From assembly GCA_050943255.1 (NCBI GenBank), contig JBMNOV010000049.1, positions 1 to 13,492 of the forward strand: a stretch of DNA of 13,492 nt, written 5' to 3'. Positions 6,512-13,492 of this stretch are shown piece by piece. The notes beneath the pieces are model-generated. The model saw nothing but the letters and a program-made list of their open reading frames with translations, was not told the DNA's origin and searched no databases. The translations under genes were made by a program, and so were the position numbers. The stretch comes from UBA4844 sp050943255 (GTDB lineage Bacteria; Bacillota; Syntrophomonadia; Syntrophomonadales; Syntrophomonadaceae). Position 1 is the first letter of the stretch. Each line of letters begins with the position of its first letter.

Positions 6512-7621
6512 CTAAAAGCCAATTATTTCACGATAAATTCTTTCGTTTTTTTCGGCCATTTTTTCTACTGTAAAATACTTCTCAAAACTCAGGAGGCCTT
6601 TTTGACCCATTTTATAACGCAAATCTTTATCTTCTATCAACTGTTTCAATCTATTTGCTAACATTACACCATCACCACGAGGCACCAAAAAACCGTTTTC
6701 TCCATCTTCTACTGCTTCTCTGCATCCGCCTACATCTGAACAAATAACCGGTAGACCCGCTCGCATAGCTTCTAAAATGGAAATAGGGAAGCCTTCCCAT
6801 TTAGAAGTGAGAACAAAAATATCTGATTGATTAAGTAGCTCGGGAACATCTCTGCGGTTACCCAGAAATTGAACCCGATCACTAATACGCAATGATTTTG
6901 CTAAGGATTTCATATTAGGTAAAAGGGTACCATCACCAATCAGTTGAACTTTTATGTTTTTTATATCTATGTCTTTCACGGCATTAAGCAACAATATATG
7001 ATCCTTCTGCTCAGAAAATCTGGCCACCATGGTGATAATCAAAGGATGGTTTTCTGGTTTGCTTTTGTGAGAAGCAAGAGTCGGTATTCCATTATGTATC
7101 GTTACCAGTTTGTCATCTGAAGTCACTCTATACTTAAGTGCTAACTGCCTATCATATTCAGAAACACAGATAATACGATTACACCATCTAGCAGCCATCT
7201 TTTCCAGACGCAAGTATAACTTTTGGCGTTTATTATCTACTCCATCGGTGAATGCCCAGCCATGGGCTGTAAAAACAGCAGGTATCCCAAGCTTATATGC
7301 GGCCCTACGACCAAGGAATCCAGCCTTACTCGAGTGAGTACTTACCAAATCAGGCTGAATACTGCGTATCAATCTATAAATTTCCCTATAAGCTTTGAAA
7401 TCATTAATAAAGGCAATATCACGCTGCAAAGATGGTATTATATGCACTGCAACTTCTTCTTTTCGCAACGATTCTGCTAAATATCCTGGTTCTCCAATGG
7501 CAACATGAAAATCAAAGTCCGGTTTTAGGTTGTGAACGATATCTAATAAATGAGTTTGGGCACCACCTAATATTCCAAGCGTTATAATCTGTAATACTTT
7601 TGGTTTTGATTTATTAACCAT
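6512..7621 (-). CDS. Glycosyltransferase family 4 (GT-B fold)
   Basis: The product has 369 residues, a normal size for a GT4 retaining glycosyltransferase. The N-terminal domain has the GGAQTH acceptor-side loop (19-24), STHSSKAG (94-101) and a TAHGWAF segment. The C-terminal donor domain begins near residue 190 with IITMVARFSEQKD, continues VQLIGDGTLLPN and VQFLGNRRDVPELL, and contains the E-x7-E motif EGFPISILE (about residue 280), followed by MRAGLPVICSDVGG. The protein should be cytosolic or attached to the inner face of the membrane, adding one sugar to the lipid-linked intermediate. Linkage and donor cannot be predicted. The ATG is preceded by AAGGAA about nine bases away. The gene lies between the polytopic membrane protein and galE, 39 bases from each. 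Its C-terminus is the closest intact relative in the window of the dead glycosyltransferase downstream of galE. Confidence 0.92.
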   Translation of the reverse strand: MVNKSKPKVLQIITLGILGGAQTHLLDIVHNLKPDFDFHVAIGEPGYLAESLRKEEVAVHIIPSLQRDIAFINDFKAYREIYRLIRSIQPDLVSTHSSKAGFLGRRAAYKLGIPAVFTAHGWAFTDGVDNKRQKLYLRLEKMAARWCNRIICVSEYDRQLALKYRVTSDDKLVTIHNGIPTLASHKSKPENHPLIITMVARFSEQKDHILLLNAVKDIDIKNIKVQLIGDGTLLPNMKSLAKSLRISDRVQFLGNRRDVPELLNQSDIFVLTSKWEGFPISILEAMRAGLPVICSDVGGCREAVEDGENGFLVPRGDGVMLANRLKQLIEDKDLRYKMGQKGLLSFEKYFTVEKMAEKNERIYREIIGF

Positions 7622-7660
7622 ATATTTAGTTCCTTCATTCTAATAATGTATTTCTTTTAA

Positions 7661-9136
7661 CTAAAAACTTTTACTTTTATTCCTAGTTTCCAACAATAAA
7701 AATAAATACGATAAGCCTAGAGCTACTATGGTCATAATAAATCCATACCGAGTACGATAAAGTGTTCCAATATTTACATTAACCAAAGTATAAATTACCA
7801 TCATACCACCACAAAAAGACATTATTATCCACCAGGCTGGCTTCCTCCGCCATTTTTTGAACGACAATAACGCAAATATAAGTCCAAAATAAATCCCTAA
7901 CATTTCAATTCCACTTACCTTGCGAATAAAGCTGCCATTAATAGAACTTCCGGATTCTAGCCACATACTCGGAAATGGTGCTAATAAGGCAACTTCTATT
8001 GCTCGTGGAACATAAGCAATCATATCCCATGCACTGTGGAACCGAATATCAGTGTCTATATTTGATCCAGCATCAGGATAAGAATTAATAAAACCGTTTC
8101 TAATGGTAGCCAGAGTATAAAATGCACTATCGAGTTGAGAAGGTAGCGTAGATCTCCAATACTCGATGGGCTCGTCCACACCTGTACCAGGTTCGTCTAC
8201 ACCTTCACTAGGTTTGTCTGCACCTACAATAGGTTTGTGTACACCTTTACTAGGTTTGTCTGCACCTACAATAGGTTTGTATACACCTTCACTAGGCTTG
8301 TCTGCTATTATAGTCTCAACGCTTGGCACTTCTATCGTGTCAATTCCTTGCCAGGTAAAAGGCGTTAAAGAAACAATAATAAAACATAATAAAGCAGGTA
8401 TTAAGAGAGATTTCGCTCCGAAAGATTGAAGGTTTTTCTTATATACCAGCGCGTAAAAACTAATCCCTATTGCTATCAACAATGATACTCCCTGCATCAT
8501 CTGCACCCCATACGGGCGCACCACCCATACCAGCATTGCTCCTATTATGATGAGCAAAAATGTTTCTATAATTACTTTGAAATCTTTAAAGTTATTAATA
8601 CATTCTACTATTGTAATCCAGCCAAGTAAGAATACTAATGATCCCAGAATAAAAAAACCATCCTTATGAAGTTGCGTATACCAAGTCATAGCTGACGGAT
8701 ATAATATGAAAGGTAAGCTCGCCAGTAGGGCGTATTGCCAACGAGATGTTAATCGCTGAATTATAACAATCAACGCCACCGCTGCAGTAGCATGTAACGC
8801 TGCATTCAATGGTATAACGGTCCATGGTTCTGGTACTGTCAAGGTGTATATGGCAGCTGCGATACCAGCCGGAGCATGTCCCTGAGGTCGCAACATCCAT
8901 TCAGCCCAGCCGTTCATATGTATATTCTCACTCATTTCAACGGCCAGTTGATGAAACCATATCCAGTCGCCACCCTTCAATAAGCCATGTCCTGCATGCC
9001 ATTCGTGGACAATGTACGGCAGAGCTATTAATTGTACAAATGCCGCAACTAATACTGTGTATAAAAATACTAAAAGCCAGATTAAACCATACGGCGCATT
9101 AGGTTTAGTAAGTAGATTCATAAAATGCTTATTCAT
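7661..9136 (-). CDS. Polytopic membrane protein with internal heptad-like repeat; possible polymerase or GT-C transferase
   Basis: The product has 491 residues with roughly ten hydrophobic helices and no recognised named family. A large loop after the first helix contains GGDWIWFHQLAVEM. Later there is YPSAMTWYTQLHKDGFFILG, then a helix (VVRPYGVQMMQG region), and a hydrophilic loop at about residues 275-325 made largely of seven-residue Pro/Gly repeats such as DKPSEGV and YKPIVGA. An acidic residue in the first loop and an HKDG-type element resemble GT-C glycosyltransferases and some Wzy-like polymerases, but neither match is decisive. In this operon no other Wzy candidate is present, so repeat-unit polymerase is a reasonable hypothesis. 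The start is uncertain. AAAGG touches the first ATG directly, and the next in-frame ATG (9121-9119) is too far from it for an ideal site. Confidence 0.75.
   Translation of the reverse strand: MNKHFMNLLTKPNAPYGLIWLLVFLYTVLVAAFVQLIALPYIVHEWHAGHGLLKGGDWIWFHQLAVEMSENIHMNGWAEWMLRPQGHAPAGIAAAIYTLTVPEPWTVIPLNAALHATAAVALIVIIQRLTSRWQYALLASLPFILYPSAMTWYTQLHKDGFFILGSLVFLLGWITIVECINNFKDFKVIIETFLLIIIGAMLVWVVRPYGVQMMQGVSLLIAIGISFYALVYKKNLQSFGAKSLLIPALLCFIIVSLTPFTWQGIDTIEVPSVETIIADKPSEGVYKPIVGADKPSKGVHKPIVGADKPSEGVDEPGTGVDEPIEYWRSTLPSQLDSAFYTLATIRNGFINSYPDAGSNIDTDIRFHSAWDMIAYVPRAIEVALLAPFPSMWLESGSSINGSFIRKVSGIEMLGIYFGLIFALLSFKKWRRKPAWWIIMSFCGGMMVIYTLVNVNIGTLYRTRYGFIMTIVALGLSYLFLLLETRNKSKSF
8169..8305. repeat. 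21-bp tandem repeat inside the membrane protein gene
   Basis: Six consecutive 21-base units (8169-8189, 8190-8210, 8211-8231, 8232-8252, 8253-8273, 8274-8294) and the start of a seventh share the core GGTTTGTnTnCACCTnnA. Two alternate types give a 42-base higher-order pattern. Units 8211-8231 and 8253-8273 are identical. On the minus strand each unit encodes seven residues of the pattern (D/Y/H)(K/E)P(S/I)xG(V/A). Because the unit is a multiple of three, gain or loss of copies keeps the frame and changes only loop length. The near identity suggests recent slippage expansion. Confidence 0.93.
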
Positions 9137-9161
9137 CCTTTCTGATAACTGCTGTCAACAT

Positions 9162-10301
9162 TCATAGAAACACTTTGTTCTTATTCTTATGGTAATTAAG
9201 AGCTTCTTCAATTACCATGGCTAATACATTTCCGGTATGCTCTGCCATTCTATCCCACGAAAATTCCTGTTCTACAATATATCTTCCCCGTTGACCCATT
9301 TCTTGAGCTTTGGATGGATTATTATATAAATAGTTTACTGCTTGTGCTAATGCGTGAGGATCATCTGCAGGTATAACAATTCCGCAACTGTTATCTCTTA
9401 CTATATCAGCCTGTCCAGGAAAGTCAGTTACTATTACAGGCACACCACATGAAAGAGTTTCGAACAACTTAAGAGGATATAAACCGGTGGCTACTCTATT
9501 ACCTTTATCATTCTTAGGAATTAATCCTGCTAGGCTATGACAAACTATTCCCGGTATATCCATATATTCAAGTGATCCTAGATAAATAATTCTCTCGTCT
9601 TTCTGTAAGGCATCCTCAATTAACGGCCTATCAGGACCATCTCCACAAGCAACAAATGATAATTCTGAGGGCCAGTAAGAAAGTTCCATGGCTTGTAAAA
9701 TTATGTCCAACCCTTGCCAAACAGCCATAGCACCAAAAAATATTACATATTTTTGCGGCAGTTCGTAATTACAGTGTGCAGAAGGCTTAAATAGGTCTAT
9801 ATTCGCACCATTAGGAATAATATGAACTTCACTAATGCATGTTTCATTTTTCACCCATTCTGCCAAACTTGGTGTAACCGCAATACATGCATTAGCCCAC
9901 TGCCACTGTTTCCTCATCATCCATTTAAATATACAAGAAAAATACCTAGTCCAAGGCCAGGCTAGAAACAAATCTTCATATGGGCCATTTATTTCTTGAA
10001 TAAATGGCGTTCCCCTTATTTTTGCCCATAGAGCTATTGGAAAAGCGGCAAAGTGACTCCGAACGTACAAAATATCAGTTTCTTTACAATTTTGCATCAA
10101 TTGCTTTTGCACCTTAATAAACTGAATAGCTCGACGCCACCAAGCCACTGAATTTCCATTCTTTTTCTCATAATAGGGCTCGTACAATTCTATTTGCCAA
10201 TCCCGCTTCTTTAACCCGTTTATAATTTCATGTACATGAGCATAGCTAGCTTGCCCTTGTTCCGTGGCTTGTAAACATAGATACTTAACTGATTTCAGCA
10301 T
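9162..10301 (-). CDS. Glycosyltransferase family 4 (GT-B fold)
   Basis: The product has about 379 residues. The N-terminal domain starts with a strand (KYLCLQATE) and an acceptor-side helix (ASYAHVHEIINGLKKR), and includes YVRSHFAAFPIALWAK and IQEINGPYED. The donor domain opens with IIPNGANIDLFKP and YVIFFGAMAVWQGLDIILQAM, then FVACGDGPDR and IIYLGSLEYMDIP, and ends its core with PLKLFETLSCGVPVIVTDFPG. The PLKLFE-xxxCG version, rather than EGFG-x4-E, is typical of the WbuB-like branch of GT4. It probably adds one sugar to the lipid-linked unit on the cytosolic face. Two in-frame ATGs are possible. The one at 10313 has no ribosome binding site, while ATG 10301-10299 follows AGAGGTTAT, so I chose the latter. 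It lies 25 bases before the membrane protein gene. Confidence 0.9.
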   Translation of the reverse strand: MLKSVKYLCLQATEQGQASYAHVHEIINGLKKRDWQIELYEPYYEKKNGNSVAWWRRAIQFIKVQKQLMQNCKETDILYVRSHFAAFPIALWAKIRGTPFIQEINGPYEDLFLAWPWTRYFSCIFKWMMRKQWQWANACIAVTPSLAEWVKNETCISEVHIIPNGANIDLFKPSAHCNYELPQKYVIFFGAMAVWQGLDIILQAMELSYWPSELSFVACGDGPDRPLIEDALQKDERIIYLGSLEYMDIPGIVCHSLAGLIPKNDKGNRVATGLYPLKLFETLSCGVPVIVTDFPGQADIVRDNSCGIVIPADDPHALAQAVNYLYNNPSKAQEMGQRGRYIVEQEFSWDRMAEHTGNVLAMVIEEALNYHKNKNKVFL

Positions 10302-10345
10302 ATAACCTCTCATAAATTTGTTAATAAAAAATAGACTTTTTCACA

Positions 10346-11461
10346 CTATCTGTTATATCCTACTATGCAGTTTAACAATTTGTTAGCTGTATCTCCTTGT
10401 CCAAAAAAATCCAAATTCTTACTGCCTTTGTTCGCAATATGTTTCAATATAGTAGATTTTACATATTCACAGTTAAATGAACGAACTAAAACATTCCACC
10501 CCGCCTCCACCAACTCCACCCATTCTGTCTCCCCACGTAGAGTTACACAAGGCACCCTATAAAAATAAGCTTCTTTTTGAACTCCGCCGGAATCAGTAAC
10601 GATAAGACAAGCATTTTTCTCCAACATAACCATGTCCAAATAGCCAACTGGTGGAATCACGGCTAAAGACTTAATGACCATTTCGTATAATCCTTCTCGA
10701 ATTAATGCCTCCCGAGTGCGAGGATGTAAAGGTAATACGACCGGAATTTCCACTGCTACCTTAGATATCCCTTCCAAAATTGCTCTAAGTCGTACAGGGG
10801 CATCAGTATTCTCAGCTCGGTGGATAGTAGCTAATATGTATTGCCGGGGTTGGAGTTTGTATCTTTCTAGTATTCTACTTTCCTCTGCAGCAAGTTTACC
10901 ATAATACAGTGCGGCATCGTACATCACATCCCCAACCAGAAAGATTTTATCTTCACTTATACCTTCGTTTTTAAGGTTATCAACTGAAGTTTGTGTAGGA
11001 GCAAAAAGCATGTCCGCGATATGATCCGTAAGCACTCGGTTTATCTCCTCGGGCATCTGTCGATTAAAAGACCTCAAACCTGCCTCCACATGGGCTACCG
11101 ATATATGTAATTTAGCTGCAGCTAGCGCCCCCGCTAGGGTTGAATTGGTATCACCATATACTAATACCAGGTCAGGTTTTTCCTTAATAAGTACCTTTTC
11201 TATTTCTTCCAACATCCTCCCGGTTTGCGCTCCATGGCTGGCAGAACCTATGCCCAGATGGTAATCCGGATGCGGTATAGCTAATTCTTCAAAAAACACA
11301 TCTGACATATTTTCATCATAATGCTGCCCGGTATGAACCAAGACCTCTTGTATTCGCTCCTGGCTAGTAATTGATGAAAGATTATACTCTTTAATTGCTC
11401 TAGATACTATAGCCGCTTTTATAAATTGCGGCCTAGCCCCAATAATTGTAATTATTTTCAT
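10346..11461 (-). CDS. wecB: Non-hydrolysing UDP-N-acetylglucosamine 2-epimerase family, possibly WbpI-like
   Basis: The product has 371 residues and the complete signature of this GT-B-fold epimerase family, which inverts C2 of UDP-GlcNAc or related UDP-sugars through a 2-acetamidoglycal intermediate. The N-terminal motif is IIGARPQFIKAA (6-17), and HTGQHYDENMSD follows. VYGDTNSTLAGALAA and VAHVEAGLRSFNRQMPEEINR carry the catalytic acidic residues. ATIHRAENTD, PLHPRT and VTDSGGVQKEA form the UDP-binding side. Classical WecB/MnaA proteins usually begin FGTRPEAIK. The GARPQFIK form is one I associate with WbpI/WlbD enzymes acting on UDP-GlcNAc3NAcA, which would fit the amidotransferase next door, but the substrate cannot be settled from sequence alone. 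The gene follows the amidotransferase by 33 bases. A GTAGGT box lies rather far (about 12 bases) from the ATG. Confidence 0.93.
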   Translation of the reverse strand: MKIITIIGARPQFIKAAIVSRAIKEYNLSSITSQERIQEVLVHTGQHYDENMSDVFFEELAIPHPDYHLGIGSASHGAQTGRMLEEIEKVLIKEKPDLVLVYGDTNSTLAGALAAAKLHISVAHVEAGLRSFNRQMPEEINRVLTDHIADMLFAPTQTSVDNLKNEGISEDKIFLVGDVMYDAALYYGKLAAEESRILERYKLQPRQYILATIHRAENTDAPVRLRAILEGISKVAVEIPVVLPLHPRTREALIREGLYEMVIKSLAVIPPVGYLDMVMLEKNACLIVTDSGGVQKEAYFYRVPCVTLRGETEWVELVEAGWNVLVRSFNCEYVKSTILKHIANKGSKNLDFFGQGDTANKLLNCIVGYNR

Positions 11462-11494
11462 TTGATGTTATACCTACACTTATAAACTAAGTAA

Positions 11495-12580
11495 TTATTT
11501 GTAATATGAATATATTGTACGAAGAACATTAAGAATAGCCGTATTAGTCTTAAAATCCTCATGACTCCGTGGAGGAAGACTCATTACTTTGTCAAACTTA
11601 TCTCTTGTTATACCAATTTTGTTAATAAAATATTTTATGTCTTCTTCAAGTTCTTGTGGATCATACAACGGCTTATCGAGTTCCTTGATTGCTTCTTCTC
11701 GGGTCATTTGTCCAGCTACAATTAAACTTGATAAATGTGCTTTCCTTTTATCATAACCAAATTTAACTGGTAATATATGTGCTTGGAATAATTTGGTAAA
11801 TCTAGATTCATAATGTTTTCCTCCATAGTATTGCCATCCCACTTCTTTTTCTAATATTTTTATCGCCTTTTCTTTATTGTAATCAATATAATTTAATGGT
11901 TTAAGAATTACTAGTTTTTTGAAAAACCGATACTTTATATACCAATTATAGAAACTCATTAATTTATAGTTTTTTAACGGTTTAGAACCAAACTTCTTAT
12001 GAATATCATAAGCATCATACACCCATGCAGTTGGTAAAATGGATTCAGTTGCTAAATTAGACCCATTTATAACATACTTTATGCGGTTTTTTTCTGCATA
12101 GGAATATAGAGTAGTAAAAAATGCATGATCCTGTGGTATGTCCTCATTAGGAACCCCTGCAAGAAAATACGCCCGCTGTAAATCCATCATTTCGTCTAAA
12201 TCAACTTTTTCTATCACAAGGTCAATGTTTAAATTTTTGCACAAATTTTTTACATTGTTCTCTGCTATTGTTGAATTAAATCCAGCATCCACATGGACTG
12301 CTAGCATCCGTAACTCATATTGTGAAGCTAGATACGCTAGATATGAGCTATCAATACCTCCACTTAAACCAATAATACAGTCATATTTGTTATTGAGGTT
12401 TTCCGACTTTAACCTATTAAAAAGTTGACTAAGTCTTACTTTCCCCTCCTCACCTCTAAACCAATACTTTTCAATATTATTAATTGCAGTACTGCAGTTA
12501 TTACAATATCCTTTATCGTCAAATTTTATTAACGGATCGGTGGTATCCATAACACAACGATTACACATTTGATAACTCAT
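11495..12580 (-). CDS. N-acetyl sugar amidotransferase (WbpG/PseA family)
   Basis: The product has 361 residues. It opens with two CxxC pairs, CNRC (6-9) and CNNC (26-29), which should hold a metal ion. It then has a PP-loop ATP pyrophosphatase domain with SGGIDSS (73-79), which adenylates the acetamido group before ammonia attack. HVDAGFNS, INGSNLATES and YYGGKHYESRFTKLFQ are further family features. Known members convert an N-acetyl group to an acetamidino group: WbpG in P. aeruginosa ManNAc3NAmA formation and PseA in pseudaminic acid derivatives. WbpG needs ammonia from HisH/HisF-like partners, which are not in this window and may lie past the right edge. Its ATG overlaps the stop codon of the preceding gene by four bases (ATGA), so translation is probably coupled. 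The nearest AGGAG is 15 bases upstream. Base composition is clearly more AT-rich than the genes to the left. Confidence 0.9.
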   Translation of the reverse strand: MSYQMCNRCVMDTTDPLIKFDDKGYCNNCSTAINNIEKYWFRGEEGKVRLSQLFNRLKSENLNNKYDCIIGLSGGIDSSYLAYLASQYELRMLAVHVDAGFNSTIAENNVKNLCKNLNIDLVIEKVDLDEMMDLQRAYFLAGVPNEDIPQDHAFFTTLYSYAEKNRIKYVINGSNLATESILPTAWVYDAYDIHKKFGSKPLKNYKLMSFYNWYIKYRFFKKLVILKPLNYIDYNKEKAIKILEKEVGWQYYGGKHYESRFTKLFQAHILPVKFGYDKRKAHLSSLIVAGQMTREEAIKELDKPLYDPQELEEDIKYFINKIGITRDKFDKVMSLPPRSHEDFKTNTAILNVLRTIYSYYK

Positions 12581-13492
12581 ATATTATCATCATTACTCCT
12601 CTCAGAATTGTCAACCGTATCTATAAAATATTTAATCTTGGCTGTCGGATTAATTTCATCGAACCATGTCCTTTTTTGTTTTTTTTGAGCTTGCATACAT
12701 ATAGCCTTAATAAGCTCATGTTCATTATAAGCAGGAATTACCCAACCTGTTTCAATCTCTCGTTTGTAATACTCTTCTCCTTCATAGTCAACAACTACAG
12801 AATATACCCCGAAATCTTGAGCTTCTATAACCGTGCTTGAAAAACTAGTAATATGCACATCGGCATTTCTTAAGATGATCGGTAAGGGTTGATCAGTTGC
12901 TATGTCAATTTCAACTCTTGCATTACCGCCTCTCACAAAATATTCTATTACTTTTTGTCTTTCTGTTAACATACATGGATGCAATCTGATTAGCCAAATC
13001 CAATTCTTTGGTGAATTGTTTATTGCATTAATAATCCATTCTGGGTATTTTTCATGTATATTTAGAGGCTGTAAAGTGAAGAGAATTACTAATTTATTAT
13101 TTCTATTTAAGCTTTTGTTGAAAATTTCATTGTATTTTATAACCAGTGCGGTTTCTCCTCTTTTCCACATTTCCAACCAAATATTTCCCCCGATAAACGG
13201 CTTATGAGTATCAATTTTATCCTTTAGTCTCCATTTATTTATGACACTCGCTTCAGATTCACTCCAAACCCAAAAATAGTCCGGTAATAAATTGAAGCCA
13301 TGCTTTGGTACCTTTTGCCACCCTCCATATGCAATATGCAAATCCCCTTGTACCCCATGTTGTATATCAATTGTTGGTACATTTAGCCTTCTGCCAGCAA
13401 GTATTATACTCATAGCAATGATATTATAATAGTCAACTATAAATACAGCTTTAGGTTTGATTTTAGACAATAATTTTTCAAAATACCTAGAA
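12577..13492 (-). CDS. GT-B-like surface-carbohydrate protein, N-terminus missing at window edge
   Basis: The frame stays open to the right edge (SRYFEKLL precedes the first TTG at 13470), so the gene is incomplete at its 5' end. About 304 residues are visible. It has a Rossmann-like strand (AVFIVDYYNIIAMSIILAG), then NVPTIDIQHGVQGDLH, where a QHG motif is common in GT-B-like capsule proteins and CDP-glycerol or Kdo-type transferases. A PDYFWVWSESEA strand, a KLVILFTLQP strand, IWLIRLHPCM and a C-terminal HITSFSSTVIEAQDFGVYSVVVD segment follow. The last has the S-S-T/E-A arrangement of a nucleotide-binding half. I infer a surface polysaccharide transferase or related GT-B protein and cannot name the donor. 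The stop codon overlaps the ATG of the amidotransferase gene. It is the most AT-rich gene in the window, together with its neighbour. Confidence 0.72.
   Translation of the reverse strand, partial: SRYFEKLLSKIKPKAVFIVDYYNIIAMSIILAGRRLNVPTIDIQHGVQGDLHIAYGGWQKVPKHGFNLLPDYFWVWSESEASVINKWRLKDKIDTHKPFIGGNIWLEMWKRGETALVIKYNEIFNKSLNRNNKLVILFTLQPLNIHEKYPEWIINAINNSPKNWIWLIRLHPCMLTERQKVIEYFVRGGNARVEIDIATDQPLPIILRNADVHITSFSSTVIEAQDFGVYSVVVDYEGEEYYKREIETGWVIPAYNEHELIKAICMQAQKKQKRTWFDEINPTAKIKYFIDTVDNSERSNDDNI

Noticed and set aside
8169..8305. CRISPR array
   Set aside because: The units are contiguous 21-base repeats without unique spacers and lie in frame inside a coding gene.
8166..8429. Plus-strand ORF with Ser/Thr/Pro repeats
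   Set aside because: It is the antisense reading of the 21-bp repeat in the membrane protein gene. Its regularity comes from the repeat, not from selection on this strand.
12138..12428. 96-codon plus-strand ORF inside the amidotransferase gene
   Set aside because: It is antisense to the PP-loop region and lacks a ribosome binding site. AT-rich composition makes such open frames common here.

Overview
The window looks like part of a surface-polysaccharide (O-antigen-like or exopolysaccharide) locus from a moderately AT-rich bacterium. Strong AGGAGG-type ribosome binding sites, use of TTG and GTG starts, and a secreted-protein leader after a TTG start suggest a Firmicute, probably a clostridial lineage. 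This assignment is inference from style, not from any marker gene.

Left part (1-2400). On the minus strand are the first 30 codons of an exported protein that runs off the left edge, a roughly 200-bp non-coding stretch with small inverted repeats, and a small beta-rich protein of about 100 residues. Divergent from these, on the plus strand, is a 516-residue protein with an N-terminal helix-turn-helix and a large uncharacterised C-terminal part. The small gene and the regulator share a 120-bp divergent promoter region. The word TTTTGGCAT recurs at both ends of the small gene.

Right part (2400-13492). All genes are on the minus strand and tightly spaced, so they probably form one operon transcribed from beyond the right edge. 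In transcription order they are: an incomplete GT-B-like surface-carbohydrate protein; a WbpG/PseA-type N-acetyl sugar amidotransferase; a non-hydrolysing UDP-N-acetyl-hexosamine 2-epimerase; a family-4 glycosyltransferase; a polytopic membrane protein with a 21-bp tandem repeat; a second family-4 glycosyltransferase; galE; the dead C-terminal remnant of a third family-4 glycosyltransferase; an atypical SDR protein; a WecA/WbpL-type polyprenyl-phosphate sugar-1-phosphate transferase; possibly a 44-codon ORF; and a membrane-anchored DUF218 (YdcF/SanA-like) protein.

The set fits a lipid-linked repeat-unit pathway. The WbpL-type enzyme would load the first sugar phosphate on undecaprenyl phosphate. 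The glycosyltransferases would extend it using UDP-sugars shaped by GalE, the 2-epimerase and the SDR protein. The amidotransferase would make an acetamidino sugar, and the membrane protein could act in polymerisation or in a lipid-linked transfer step. Gene content and order recall the wbpG-wbpH-wbpI-wbpJ-wbpK-wbpL stretch of the Pseudomonas aeruginosa O5 locus, although here the SDR lacks an obvious YxxxK site. The right end is visibly more AT-rich than the left, and the dead glycosyltransferase shows that the cluster has been remodelled. I see no RNA genes, insertion sequences or CRISPR arrays.
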